A stretch of 64,000 bases of DNA from Opitutaceae bacterium (GTDB lineage: Bacteria > Verrucomicrobiota > Verrucomicrobiia > Opitutales > Opitutaceae). Position 1 is the first letter of the stretch, and every line of letters begins with the position of its first letter. This document shows positions 29,575 through 38,673 of the stretch, one piece after another. The position numbers and the translations under genes were made by a program. The stretch is taken from NCBI GenBank assembly GCA_003151515.1, contig PLXS01000041.1:1-64000 (forward strand), in the 5' to 3' direction. Under the pieces are notes generated by a model, which saw only the letters and a program-made list of their open reading frames with translations, was not told where the DNA came from and did not search any database.

Positions 29575-31815
29575 GTGGATATTCGCGGCGAGTGGCACAG
29601 GTCTTCGATTCACCGGTTCTCCGAGGCCCGACCCAGGACCGCTCTCTTGCTCGGCGCGTCGCTCGCCGCGGCATTCTCGACCGCCTGGCTCCTGCTGCAG
29701 AAGCCCGACTTCTTCCTGGGCTATGACTTCGTGCGGATGCACGTCTTTTACAAGGAGTTCTTCCGCGAGGCCCTGCTCGGCGGCCGCCTGCCTCTCTGGA
29801 ACCCGTTCATCGGGCTGGGGCGCCCCTTCCAGGCCGACATCGAAACGGCGGTCTTCTATCCTCCCAACTGGCTCGTGCTGCCCATGGGCGTGTATTGGGG
29901 GGTCGCCCTCTCGGTGCTGCTGCACCAGGCGCTCGCGATCTACGGCGGCGTGCGCCTGGGCCGGGTCCTGGGCGCAGATGCGGGGCCAAGCTGGCTCTTG
30001 GGAGCCGGGGTCGCCCTGGCGAGCCCGTTCACCGGGCGCCTGGCGGCGGGGGTCGTCGAGGGCTACTTCACCCTCTGCTGGTGGCCGGTCCTCCTCTGGC
30101 TCGGGGCCCGGCTGCAGGACCGCTGGAGCCCGAGGCTGGCCGCCGGGTTCGCAGCGGCGGCGGCGCTTGCGATCCTCGCGGGCCAGCCCCCGCTCTTCTT
30201 CGTCGAGTCCCTGGGCGTCCTCGTGTTCCTAGCGTTTCGGCAGGAATGGCCCTCCGGCCGGGCGGACAGTCGCGCGGCCCTGGGAAGGGCTTGCGGGCTG
30301 GCCGCGGCCGCGCTCCTGGGGGCCTGCCTGGCCGGCGTCCAGCTCCTGCCGTTCCTCGAACTGGTGGGGCAGGGCAACCGACCGCTCCAATCGGCCGCGT
30401 TCGCCACGGCGGACGGCATGCGTTCGCTCAGCTGGCTCTCCCTCATCATCCCGGCGTCCACAACGTTCAGCGACAACTGGGAGCAGAACCTGCATTGCGG
30501 CCTTCCCGTTCTGTTCGCCGCCCTGGGAGCGGCGTGGTTCTGGCGCGACAGGAACGTGAGGGCGCTGCTGGGGCTCGGGCTGCTGGGCGCACTCTTTGCA
30601 GCCGGGGCCGGGACGCCTCTGCTCGGCTGGGCGCTGCGGGTCGTGCCCGGGGCGGGGGCGCTTCGCCTGCCGTCCCGTTACGGGGTGTGGCTCGCAGTGG
30701 CGCTGCTTGGCCTTGGCGCGGTCTCGCTGTCGCGGCGCCCACCGCGCGCCTTTGCCACGCTTGCGCTGGGCCTCGCGGCCTGCGCGGCCGCTCTGGCCTG
30801 GCTTGGCCGTTTCGTGTCGGCCGACCCCCGCAGCCTCTTGCAGTTTTTTGCCGGGCACGCGGCCGCGGTGGCCGCGGCCGCCGTGCTTGTCGGGCTCTGG
30901 CACGGGCGCGAGCGCTGGCCGCAGGGCGCGAGTGCCGTCGGGTGCCTCCTTGCCGCCTTCTGCGCGGGCAACTGGCTCTGGGCCATTTCCCTGCAGGCGC
31001 CCGTGTATTCGATGGCGTCGGCCCCTGCGCTCGAGGCTGCGGCCAGGGACGCGATGGCCGAGAGGGGCCTGTTCACAGCCAGCCACGTGCCCCCAAGAAT
31101 CTCGTTCGACCCGGCGGACATCCGGGAGAACGCGGGGATGGCCCTGGGCTTCGCTTCCTACAACGCTTACTGCGCCCCGGCGCTCGAGCGCGTCTGGAAC
31201 TACCTGCATGCCGCGGCCAGGCTGCCGCTTTCGGCGGTGGACTACATCCAGATGCGCCGGGAGGTCTACGCCGCGGCCCCGGGTTTCGGCTCCATGAACC
31301 TTGCGGCGGCGCTTGGCCACCCGCGGCAGGTCCTCGTATTCTACGCGCACCCGGATCCGCGCGCCTACCTGAGCTTTGACATGGAGGTCGTGCCCGACTG
31401 GGCGGCCGCCGAGGTGAAGATGGCGGACGGCCACGACTTTCACCGGGTTGCGCTCGCCGAGGAGGGCTCGGCGCCGGTCTACGCGCCGCAGCCGGGTGCC
31501 CATGCATCCGAGGCGGCAATCACCCGGTTCGAGGCCGGGCGCCTAGAGGTGCGCGTGCGGGCGGACGCGCCCGCGGTTCTTGTTCTGAGTGAGGCCTGGT
31601 ACCCCGGGTGGCGCGCGACCGTCGCCGGCCGGCCGGCGCGGGTGTTTCCCGTGAACGGCTGGATGAGGGGAGTGCTTGTTCCCGCCGGGGAGAGCGAGGC
31701 CATGTTCGCCTATCATTCGCGCTTCCTCGGCTTGGGAGCCGTCCTCAGCCTGGCCGGGGCGCTGATGGTCGGCATGCTCGCCCTGCGCAAGGACCCGGAT
31801 CCCGCCGGCGCATGA
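29575..31815 (+). CDS. YfhO-like polytopic membrane protein
   Basis: This 746-residue protein starts at GTG 29575. About 12 hydrophobic segments span residues 22-480 and one more near the C-terminus. The first large loop holds GYDFVRMHVFYKEFF and LPLWNPFIGLGRPF, which match YfhO/membrane-bound glycosyltransferase-like proteins. The C-terminal soluble region contains EAWYPGWRATV and PVNGWMRGV, the hallmark of YfhO beta-domains. YfhO proteins are thought to glycosylate cell-envelope polymers such as teichoic acids in Firmicutes. Here the target would be an envelope or lipid-linked glycan. The gene is divergent from the spermidine-synthase-like gene. Confidence 0.87.
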   Translation: MDIRGEWHRSSIHRFSEARPRTALLLGASLAAAFSTAWLLLQKPDFFLGYDFVRMHVFYKEFFREALLGGRLPLWNPFIGLGRPFQADIETAVFYPPNWLVLPMGVYWGVALSVLLHQALAIYGGVRLGRVLGADAGPSWLLGAGVALASPFTGRLAAGVVEGYFTLCWWPVLLWLGARLQDRWSPRLAAGFAAAAALAILAGQPPLFFVESLGVLVFLAFRQEWPSGRADSRAALGRACGLAAAALLGACLAGVQLLPFLELVGQGNRPLQSAAFATADGMRSLSWLSLIIPASTTFSDNWEQNLHCGLPVLFAALGAAWFWRDRNVRALLGLGLLGALFAAGAGTPLLGWALRVVPGAGALRLPSRYGVWLAVALLGLGAVSLSRRPPRAFATLALGLAACAAALAWLGRFVSADPRSLLQFFAGHAAAVAAAAVLVGLWHGRERWPQGASAVGCLLAAFCAGNWLWAISLQAPVYSMASAPALEAAARDAMAERGLFTASHVPPRISFDPADIRENAGMALGFASYNAYCAPALERVWNYLHAAARLPLSAVDYIQMRREVYAAAPGFGSMNLAAALGHPRQVLVFYAHPDPRAYLSFDMEVVPDWAAAEVKMADGHDFHRVALAEEGSAPVYAPQPGAHASEAAITRFEAGRLEVRVRADAPAVLVLSEAWYPGWRATVAGRPARVFPVNGWMRGVLVPAGESEAMFAYHSRFLGLGAVLSLAGALMVGMLALRKDPDPAGA

Positions 31816-31884
31816 GGGAGCCGCCAGCCTACGCGTCGTCTCGCGCGCAGCCAAGGCAGGAGGAGCTCGTGGCGTTGCCCGCCC

Positions 31885-33081
31885 TCACCCCGCGGGAGCC
31901 AAGGATCCAAGAACCATGCCCAGGAATGCATCGATGGACTTTCCCTGGATCCAGCGCGCGACGACGACAAGGTCGTTGTCCCAATCCACGTAGATGATGT
32001 TGGAGCCGTTTCCGACGAAGACCACGCTGTCGGCCGGCGTCGAGGGCCGGTCCCTCCGGCCGGGGTTCAGGTACCAGTTGGCGAATCCGTAGGAGGGATT
32101 GGCCGTGCCAGGCGTCCTCGCCAGGGAAATCCACTTTTCCGACACGATCTCCTTTCCAGCCCATCGGCCGTGCTCGAGGAAGAGGTAGCCGAAGCGGGCC
32201 ATGTCCCAGGCGCTGATGAACATTCCGCCGCCATAATGGCCGCCGCCCGTCACGGACTGAATGCGCCGTCCGTCAATCTCCACCCATGAGTTCCCATAAC
32301 CCTCCCAGTGCCACGTGTCCGACGCGCCGATGGGATCCATGAGCTGCTCGCGGAGCACCTCCGGCAGCGGACGCTTCCAGACATAGAGGGTGGCCAAGGC
32401 GAGCAGATTCACGCGGACATCGTTGTATTTGAAGTGCGTTCCCGGCTCATGCATCTGGCGACGGGCATGATCGGCGGGTGTCGCGCCCTCAGGGCGGTCG
32501 GCCCAGTCGGGGATTCCCCAGAGCGTTCCCGACCAGTCGCTCGTCTGGCGGAGCATGTGGTCCCAGGTGATCTTTGCGTTGTGCTCCGACTCGAATAAGT
32601 CGGACGGGGGAACGTAGCCCTTTGCGCGGTCCGAGAGGTCGCTGATGAGGCCCCGCTGCCATGCAAGCCCGACCACCGTCGTGAGAAAAGTCTTTGTGAC
32701 GCTGTGCGTCATGTCGACCCGCGCCGGATCGCCCCACTCAGCGACGACATAGCCGTGATGGATGACAAGCCCGGTCATCCCACCCCGAGGCTGGGTCGGG
32801 CCGAGCAGCTTCCAAAGCGGCTCACGGGCGCCGAAGGTCTGCTTGAGGTCGAGCGCGACGTCCGCCGATCCGAGGCTTTCGTGGGCTTTGGAGAAATCGA
32901 TGGCCTGCCGGATCCGGGCGGAATCCATGCCAGACCGCTCCGGCAGGCGATGTTCCCAGCTGCCGCGCGGGGGGAAATAGACGGCCTCCTGCCCCGACGA
33001 GAGGGCCTGCGCAACGCAGAATGCCAGGGCAATCCCAAACTGCGGTGCTCGGCAGAAGATCCTCCAGAGGGGGAACACCAT
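31885..33081 (-). CDS. Secreted serine hydrolase of the beta-lactamase class C fold
   Basis: From ATG 33081 (MVFPLWRIFC) this is a 398-residue protein. Residues 1-30 form a signal-like leader. The Ser-x-x-Lys nucleophile motif is SVTK (in MTHSVTKTF). The Tyr-x-Asn equivalent is Tyr-Asn-Asp in HFKYNDVRVN, a variant seen in this subfamily. The third box is GNGSN in place of KTG. It is more likely an esterase or peptidase than a true beta-lactamase. The frame extends upstream to 33309, but that part lacks a signal peptide. Codon use looks less GC-extreme than in neighbours, which hints at transfer but is not proof. Confidence 0.88.
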   Translation of the reverse strand: MVFPLWRIFCRAPQFGIALAFCVAQALSSGQEAVYFPPRGSWEHRLPERSGMDSARIRQAIDFSKAHESLGSADVALDLKQTFGAREPLWKLLGPTQPRGGMTGLVIHHGYVVAEWGDPARVDMTHSVTKTFLTTVVGLAWQRGLISDLSDRAKGYVPPSDLFESEHNAKITWDHMLRQTSDWSGTLWGIPDWADRPEGATPADHARRQMHEPGTHFKYNDVRVNLLALATLYVWKRPLPEVLREQLMDPIGASDTWHWEGYGNSWVEIDGRRIQSVTGGGHYGGGMFISAWDMARFGYLFLEHGRWAGKEIVSEKWISLARTPGTANPSYGFANWYLNPGRRDRPSTPADSVVFVGNGSNIIYVDWDNDLVVVARWIQGKSIDAFLGMVLGSLAPAG

Positions 33082-33250
33082 GGCCCATGCATGGGCTGCC
33101 GAGCAGTGCTGGCAATTGAGAAACCCGTAGGGAGGCCAATCTCTGCCGCGTCGATCGAGCTTGGGAACCTTGCGTCGGCATTGGGCATGGCGATACTGGC
33201 TGCGATGATGCTGAGCCGTGTCAGATACGCGAAGTCCACAAATTGAGCCC

Positions 33251-34189
33251 ATGAGCACGCAGTCGCCGATTGAGCAGCACCAGACGGCCAACACGGTGAT
33301 GAGCCACATCTACAACCATTTCTTCATTCACGAGTCCTCCACGGGGATCCGGATCCTGATCATCGTCCTGATGGCGATTATTGCGCATCTGGCGGTGAAG
33401 GCGATCCGGCGCGTCAGTGAATGGATGCTCGTCCGCGGCCACGGGCAGGGGGGCCCCCTCGGCGTGATGACGCACAGGCCGAAGTTCGACACGGTGACTC
33501 GGCTGACCGTCAGCGGGGTCACGTTTGTGATCTATTTTGTGGCGATAGGCCTGATCGTGCAGGAAATCGGGTTCAGCCTCACCGCCTACCTTGCGAGCGC
33601 TTCGGTGGTGGGCCTCGCGATCAGCTTCGGCTCTCAGGGGTTGATCCAGGACATCGTGATGGGAATGACGCTGATATTCTGGGACGCCATGGATGTGAAC
33701 GACCTGGTCGAGGTCACAGGGACGACAAACACCGTGATCGGCCGCGTGGAGGAGATCGGGATGCGATTCACGAAGCTCGTGAACTTCTACAACCAGAGGA
33801 TATTCATCCCCAACCGCACCATTGGAAACGTCAGCAGGTTCCCGCCGGGGGGCGTCGACGCCTACGCGGACCCCCAGATACCCAGCGGCGCGGACCAGCA
33901 GGAGGCGGCGCAAATCGTCGGGACCATCGCCGGAGGGATGTGGGACCAGTTCGGCGCGATCATCCTGAGCGAGCCCGTCGTCGGCAAGGTGGAGCCCGCG
34001 CGCGGCGGCAGCTGGAGCTTCATCCGCGTGCATTTCAAGATCTGGCCGGGGCAGGGGGGATTGATCGAGACGACCTTTCGGCAGGAGGTGGTCAAGGCCA
34101 TGAGGGCCTTTGACCCCCAGTATGCCGATTGGCAGGTGCCGGTGACCTACCGCTCCGGCAGCACGTCCAGGGACTTTGGGGCGAGATGA
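33251..34189 (+). CDS. Small-conductance mechanosensitive channel (MscS family)
   Basis: This 312-residue protein starts at ATG 33251. Helices lie near residues 32-50, 85-105 and 113-140. The pore helix region has the Gly/Ala-rich pattern ASASVVGLAISFGSQGLIQD, the MscS TM3 signature. The beta domain follows with RVEEIGMRFT and IPNRTIG. The channel opens under membrane tension to release solutes on hypo-osmotic shock. It is divergent from the serine hydrolase gene, and the MscS start lies in the gap between the two. Confidence 0.92.
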   Translation: MSTQSPIEQHQTANTVMSHIYNHFFIHESSTGIRILIIVLMAIIAHLAVKAIRRVSEWMLVRGHGQGGPLGVMTHRPKFDTVTRLTVSGVTFVIYFVAIGLIVQEIGFSLTAYLASASVVGLAISFGSQGLIQDIVMGMTLIFWDAMDVNDLVEVTGTTNTVIGRVEEIGMRFTKLVNFYNQRIFIPNRTIGNVSRFPPGGVDAYADPQIPSGADQQEAAQIVGTIAGGMWDQFGAIILSEPVVGKVEPARGGSWSFIRVHFKIWPGQGGLIETTFRQEVVKAMRAFDPQYADWQVPVTYRSGSTSRDFGAR

Positions 34190-34299
34190 GTTCGGTGATG
34201 ATGCCGACGGGCGGGCCACGCCTGGACGGGCAGGCTGGGCTTCGTTTGCATTGCCACATGCGGGCCCCGCATCCGGACCCAAGGTGAAGGCGTTTGAAA

Positions 34300-34377
34300 T
34301 GGGGCGGCCAACGGGACTCGAACCCGCGACCCCAAGATCCACAATCTTGTGCTCTAACCAACTGAGCTATGACCGCC
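34300..34377 (-). tRNA. tRNA-His (GTG anticodon)
   Basis: The minus strand folds as a cloverleaf. The acceptor is GCGGTCA pairing with TGGCCGC and the D-arm begins with TAGCTCAGTTGGTTAGAGC. The anticodon stem CAAGA/TCTTG has loop TTGTGGA, giving anticodon GTG for His. The T-arm GCGGG/CCCGT carries TTCGAGT. A G at position -1 pairs with C73, the identity mark of tRNA-His, and the CCA end is encoded. It lies in the gap between the MscS and EEP-hydrolase genes. Confidence 0.97.
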
Positions 34378-34439
34378 GTAATATCTAGAAGGTTAATCCT
34401 CTCGGGGCGCGGAAAGGACTGTCAACCCGTTTCCCGGTT

Positions 34440-35252
34440 GTGTCGCCTCCCGGTGGGATTTATTATCGGGCCGTGTTAACGCACCGGCTGCGCATCGTCA
34501 CCTTCAACATGGCGCATGGGAGGGGCCTTACCCCGATCCAGGGCATCACCTCTTCGCGCAAGCTCAGGCACAACCTGCGGCGGATAGCGGCGCTTTTGGG
34601 CAGGCTGCGGGCCGACGTCGTGGCCCTGCAGGAGGTGGACGAGCGCTCGGTCTGGTCGGGCAACTTCGACCACCTCGACTACATCAAGGCCCACGCGGGA
34701 TACCCCTACGCCGCCTTCGGCATCAACAACCGCCGCACGGGCCTCATGAACCTGTGCTACGGAAACGCCATCCTCTCCAGGTTCCCGATCGCGGCCACGG
34801 AGACGGTCGTCTTCGGCAAGCGGAAGGTTGGCGAGAAGGGCTTCCTCTTCACGGAGATAGACGTCGGCGGCCGGATCATCCCGCTGGTGAACCTTCACCT
34901 GCACTTCAGCTCAAGGCGCAGGCGCCTCCTGCAGTTGGACCAGCTGGTGGCGTGGCTCAGGGTCAAGCAGCACGATCGCGGGGAGGGCTGGGCGGTGCCG
35001 CCCGTCGTCTGCGGCGATTTCAACAACCCGGACACCCGAGACGACGCCACGTCGTCGCTCCTGGGCCTCCTGCACGAATACGGCGACTACACGCTTCACC
35101 CGCGCCTCAGCCCGACATTCCCCTCGCCGCTGCCGCGCCGGGCGCTGGACTTCATCTTCGTGCCCCCTCGCTGCCGGCATGTGCACTGCGAGGTCGTGCG
35201 CTCGATCCTGTCGGACCACAGGCCGGTCCTTGTGGAGTTTTCTGTGGCGTGA
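34440..35252 (+). CDS. Endonuclease/exonuclease/phosphatase family protein
   Basis: The frame is open from GTG 34440; a second in-frame GTG at 34473 would also work, so the start is uncertain. The family blocks are present: TFNMAHGRG near the start, VVALQEVDE for the metal-binding Glu, GNAILSRFP, VCGDFNNPDTRDD, and SDHRPVLVEF with the catalytic Asp-His. Length (up to 270 residues) is usual. Substrates in this family range from DNA to phospholipids or sphingomyelin. There is no signal peptide, so a cytoplasmic role is more likely. It precedes trpA by 30 bases. Confidence 0.88.
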   Translation: MSPPGGIYYRAVLTHRLRIVTFNMAHGRGLTPIQGITSSRKLRHNLRRIAALLGRLRADVVALQEVDERSVWSGNFDHLDYIKAHAGYPYAAFGINNRRTGLMNLCYGNAILSRFPIAATETVVFGKRKVGEKGFLFTEIDVGGRIIPLVNLHLHFSSRRRRLLQLDQLVAWLRVKQHDRGEGWAVPPVVCGDFNNPDTRDDATSSLLGLLHEYGDYTLHPRLSPTFPSPLPRRALDFIFVPPRCRHVHCEVVRSILSDHRPVLVEFSVA

Positions 35253-35282
35253 CGGGGCGAATTGCTCTTGAAGGGTCATTCC

Positions 35283-36086
35283 ATGTCACGGATTAAAGAC
35301 GCATTCGCGCGCGCCCGGGCCAAGAAGCGCTCGGCGTTCATCGCCTACCTGTGCGCCGGCGACCCCGACTTCGACACGTCGCTCGAGGCCTGCCGCGCCG
35401 TGGTCTCGTCCGGGGCGGACATCCTCGAGCTAGGGGTGCCGTTTTCCGACCCCCTTGCCGACGGCCTGACGAACCAGCTCGCGGCCCAGCGGGCGCTTGA
35501 GGCCGGCATGACCTGCGCCCGCGTGTTCGAACTGGCCAGGCGTATCCGCGAGGCAAGCGAGATTCCGATCGTGTTCTACACGTACTACAACCTCGTGTTC
35601 TCAAACGGGGTCGACGCGTACCTGCGCTCCGCGCGGGCGGCCGGGGTCGACGGCATACTCATCCTTGACCTCCCGCCCGAGGAGTCGGGCGAGGCTGCGG
35701 CCTCGTCCAAGGCGCACGGCATCGACACCGTGCGCATCGTCGCCCCAACGACGCCGGACTCGAGGCTGCCCAGGATCGCCGCAGCGGCGTCCGGCTTCAT
35801 CTACTACGTCTCGCGCGAGGGCGTGACCGGCGTGCGCGACCAGCTCGCCGGCGGCATCCCGGAGGCCGTCGAGCGTATCCGCCGGCACACGGACCTTCCG
35901 GTCGCGGTGGGGTTCGGGATATCCACGAGGGAGCAGGTGGCGCGGGTGGCGGCCTACGCCGACGGGGTCGTCGTGGGCAGCGCCCTCGTGAACGTGATCC
36001 GCGACGGGCTTGGCCAGCGCTCCGGGATCGCCGCGGCCCTCTCAAGGAGGGTCGCGGACCTGAGCGCCGGCGTCTCGGCACAATGA
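35283..36086 (+). CDS. trpA: Tryptophan synthase alpha chain
   Basis: This 267-residue TIM barrel starts at ATG 35283 (MSRIKDAFA). Catalytic Glu49 (ELGVPFSDP) and Asp60 sit at the Salmonella numbering positions. YYVSREGVTG and VGFGIST match the glyceraldehyde-phosphate binding loops. The enzyme splits indole-3-glycerol phosphate into indole and glyceraldehyde-3-phosphate for TrpB. No trpB lies next to it here. The stop overlaps the start of the GGDEF gene by ATGA. Confidence 0.97.
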   Translation: MSRIKDAFARARAKKRSAFIAYLCAGDPDFDTSLEACRAVVSSGADILELGVPFSDPLADGLTNQLAAQRALEAGMTCARVFELARRIREASEIPIVFYTYYNLVFSNGVDAYLRSARAAGVDGILILDLPPEESGEAAASSKAHGIDTVRIVAPTTPDSRLPRIAAAASGFIYYVSREGVTGVRDQLAGGIPEAVERIRRHTDLPVAVGFGISTREQVARVAAYADGVVVGSALVNVIRDGLGQRSGIAAALSRRVADLSAGVSAQ

Positions 36087-36985
36087 CCCGGGTGCTCGTC
36101 ATCGACGACGACCGGCTCCAGTTCCGGCTGGTCAAGGAGCATTTCAGGAACTTCCGCAGGGGCACCTACGAGCTCGACTGGTCCGAGACATACGAGGACG
36201 GGCTTGCCCGCCTTCTGAGCGGCAACTACGCGGTGTGCCTGCTCGACTTCCGCCTGGGCGACAGGGACGGGCTTCAGCTGATCAAGGAGGCCACCCGCAA
36301 GGGCTGCCACACGCCGATCGTGTTCCTGACCGCGGAATCCGCCGAGTGCGTGGACATCCAGGCGATGGAGGCGGGCGCCCTCGACTACCTCGTCAAGGGC
36401 GAGATTAGCCCGGGCGCCCTCGAGCGCTCGCTGCGCTACGCGCTCAAGCTGGGCGAGACCCTCGATGCGCTCCGGCGCCTGGCGACGAGGGACGAGCTGA
36501 CCGGGCTCGCCAACCGGCGCGAGTACGAGCGCATCCTCTCGGAGGAGGAGGAGCGTGCCCGCCGCTTCGGGCAGCCGCTCGGGCTTGTGATCCTGGACCT
36601 GGACCACTTCAAGCGGGTCAACGACACCCACGGCCACGGTGCCGGCGACGCGGTCCTCAAGGAGGCGGCGCGCAGGATCGCGGCCTCCATACGCACGGTC
36701 GACAGGGCCGCCCGCATCGGCGGCGAGGAGTTCGCCCTGATCCTCGTGCAGACGGACGGCGACTCGGCGCTCGAGGTCGCCTGCCGGGCGATCGCGGCGG
36801 TCGCGAAGGAGCCGATCGACGCGGGTGGCGGCCTCATGCTGGGCGTGACGGCGAGCGCCGGTGTGGCGGATTTCCCATCGGACGCGTCGTCGTCGGCGGA
36901 GCTGTTCGCCGCTGCGGACCGCGCGCTCTACGCCGCGAAGGAGCGCGGCCGCAGGAGGGTTGTGGCCGCCAGGGAGGCGCGGTGA
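36083..36985 (+). CDS. Response regulator diguanylate cyclase (REC-GGDEF)
   Basis: This 300-residue protein has an N-terminal receiver (IDDD at residues 7-10, phosphorylated Asp55 in LLDFRLGDRDG, and Lys105 in YLVKGE). A short helix leads to a GGDEF domain with the active signature GGEEF (residues 213-217). The inhibitory I-site R204-T-V-D207 stands five residues upstream, so product feedback by c-di-GMP is expected. It makes cyclic di-GMP from two GTP on phosphorylation. The partner kinase is not adjacent. The start overlaps trpA and the stop overlaps miaA, in both cases by four bases. Confidence 0.95.
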   Translation: MTRVLVIDDDRLQFRLVKEHFRNFRRGTYELDWSETYEDGLARLLSGNYAVCLLDFRLGDRDGLQLIKEATRKGCHTPIVFLTAESAECVDIQAMEAGALDYLVKGEISPGALERSLRYALKLGETLDALRRLATRDELTGLANRREYERILSEEEERARRFGQPLGLVILDLDHFKRVNDTHGHGAGDAVLKEAARRIAASIRTVDRAARIGGEEFALILVQTDGDSALEVACRAIAAVAKEPIDAGGGLMLGVTASAGVADFPSDASSSAELFAAADRALYAAKERGRRRVVAAREAR

Positions 36986-37941
36986 GCGCCCGGGGCGATC
37001 CGGCGGCCGAGGGCCGGGTGATCCGCGTCCTTACGGGGTGCACCGCAGCCGGCAAGACCGAGTGGGCGATCCGCTGGGCCGAGGCGAACGCGGCGGAGAT
37101 CATCTCCTGCGACTCGCTCCTGTTCTACCGGGGCATGGACATAGGTACGGCCAAGCCGACGCGCGAGGAGCTCTCCCGCGTGCCGCACCACCTGATTGAC
37201 ATCCGCGACGTCTCGGAGCCGATGAATGTCGCCCTCTACTGCGCGATGGCCCTGAAGGCCGCGCAGGAGATCGTCTCGAGGGGCCGCGCGGTGCTCGTCG
37301 TCGGCGGCAGCGGCTTCTACCTCAAGTCGTACTTCGCCCCCGTCGCGGACTCGGTGGCGGTGCCCGGCGACGTGCGCGCCGCGGTCGCCTCGCTCATGCG
37401 CGACGGGGGGCTTGCCGGGCTCATCGGGGAGCTCGCGCGGCGCAACCCGGAGGGGATCGCCGGGGTCGACCCGGCCAACCCGCGCCGGGTTGCCGCGGCC
37501 CTCGAGCGCTGCCTCGCGTCGGGAAAGACGCTCGCCGAGCTCGCATCGAGCTTCGGGAGGGCGCCCTGCGCCTTCGCCGGGTGGGACGTGAGGCTCGCCA
37601 GAATCGACCTGCCGGCCGCGCGGCTTGAGGAGCGGATATCGGCGCGCGTCGACGCGATGCTCGGGGCCGGGCTTGTCGACGAGGTCCGGCGCCTCGCCGC
37701 GGCCGGGCTGCGCTCAAATCCGAGCGCCGCCCGGGCGATCGGCTACCGGGAGACCCTGGACGCGCTCGAGGGCAGGCTCGAGATCGGGTCGCTTGCGGCG
37801 GCCATCGCCAAGGACACCCGCGCCCTCGTCAAGAAGCAGAGGACATGGTTTCGCACGCAGCTGCCCGGACACGAGGTCCACGACGCCTCGGACCCCTCGG
37901 GCGCCGCGCGCCTGTTCGCGGGGTCAGGGGCGGCGCCTTAG
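36982..37941 (+). CDS. miaA: tRNA dimethylallyltransferase
   Basis: This 319-residue protein starts at GTG 36982, in a GTGA overlap with the GGDEF gene. The P-loop is GCTAAGKT (residues 19-26), followed by the catalytic Asp region ISCDSLLFYRGMDIGTAKPT and the DVSEP loop. GGSGFYLK and ARAIGYRE are further MiaA motifs. It adds a dimethylallyl group to A37 of tRNAs that read UNN codons. Its last 18 bases overlap the end of the convergent single-TM protein gene. Confidence 0.96.
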   Translation: MSARGDPAAEGRVIRVLTGCTAAGKTEWAIRWAEANAAEIISCDSLLFYRGMDIGTAKPTREELSRVPHHLIDIRDVSEPMNVALYCAMALKAAQEIVSRGRAVLVVGGSGFYLKSYFAPVADSVAVPGDVRAAVASLMRDGGLAGLIGELARRNPEGIAGVDPANPRRVAAALERCLASGKTLAELASSFGRAPCAFAGWDVRLARIDLPAARLEERISARVDAMLGAGLVDEVRRLAAAGLRSNPSAARAIGYRETLDALEGRLEIGSLAAAIAKDTRALVKKQRTWFRTQLPGHEVHDASDPSGAARLFAGSGAAP

Positions 37942-38673
37942 GTAGACGTCCTTGTAGTACACGAGGTTGTCGCCTGACAGGTCCACGACGCCGTTCTCGG
38001 CCGTCGAAAGGCAGACCACCCCGTCGTGCCGCCCAAGGCCGTAGGTGTCCCGGCTGTCGTTGATCGGCCCCTTGAGCCCGACCTCGTAGAAGCGCACCTG
38101 CCCGTTGGCCAGGACCTCGATCACCCGGTCCCCCGTCTTGTTGCCGGTGGCGTAGACCCCGACTACCGACGCCTTGCGCGCCTTGAGCTCGTCAGCGTCG
38201 GTGATCAGCTTCACCTCGGGCTTCTTGTTGACGCTGTCGACGTAGAAGACCGAGTAGAGGATGTAGCCGTTGAGCACCAGGCCGACAAGGAGCATGGCGA
38301 AGGCGATGCCGCGGTGCGGCGCCGTAGGCGCCGGCAGCTCCTTCTCCTCCGCGAAGGGGAAGGTGGGCTCGCCGACGAAGTCGAGCCGCTCGATGATGCG
38401 GGGAACAGTCATCTCTATGCCCGGCGCGGCATGGTCGCGCACGTCGTAGACCTGCAGGCGGCCCCGGCTCGTGCGGATGATGAGCTTCGCGCTTCGCCCG
38501 CTCACGACGATGTGGGGGTCGTGCTCCTCGTTGTCCACCGGGTCGACCTCCGCGAACGCATCGAGGAGCACCGTGAGCTCGACGGCGCTGAGCTCCCCGC
38601 GGTCGATGTTTTCGCTGCCCGAGCTCACCCTGCGGGCGTCCGGACCGAGGCGGGATGTGGTTACACGGTACAT
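37924..38673 (-). CDS. Single-pass membrane protein of unknown function, linked to prepilin and tolC-like genes
   Basis: This 249-residue protein has about 120 cytoplasmic residues, one helix (about 124-145), then about 100 periplasmic residues. The first part holds segments such as AKLIIRTSRGRLQVYD, without a motif that I recognise. The ATG follows the TAG of the prepilin gene with no gap, so it is probably co-translated. The gene order tolC-like, prepilin, this gene is the best clue to function: an envelope or export role. I do not know the family. Confidence 0.75.
   Translation of the reverse strand: MYRVTTSRLGPDARRVSSGSENIDRGELSAVELTVLLDAFAEVDPVDNEEHDPHIVVSGRSAKLIIRTSRGRLQVYDVRDHAAPGIEMTVPRIIERLDFVGEPTFPFAEEKELPAPTAPHRGIAFAMLLVGLVLNGYILYSVFYVDSVNKKPEVKLITDADELKARKASVVGVYATGNKTGDRVIEVLANGQVRFYEVGLKGPINDSRDTYGLGRHDGVVCLSTAENGVVDLSGDNLVYYKDVYLRRRP

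Noticed and set aside
33082-33309. N-terminal extension of the serine hydrolase
   Set aside because: It lacks a signal peptide and would overlap the MscS start. ATG 33081 gives a normal secretory leader.
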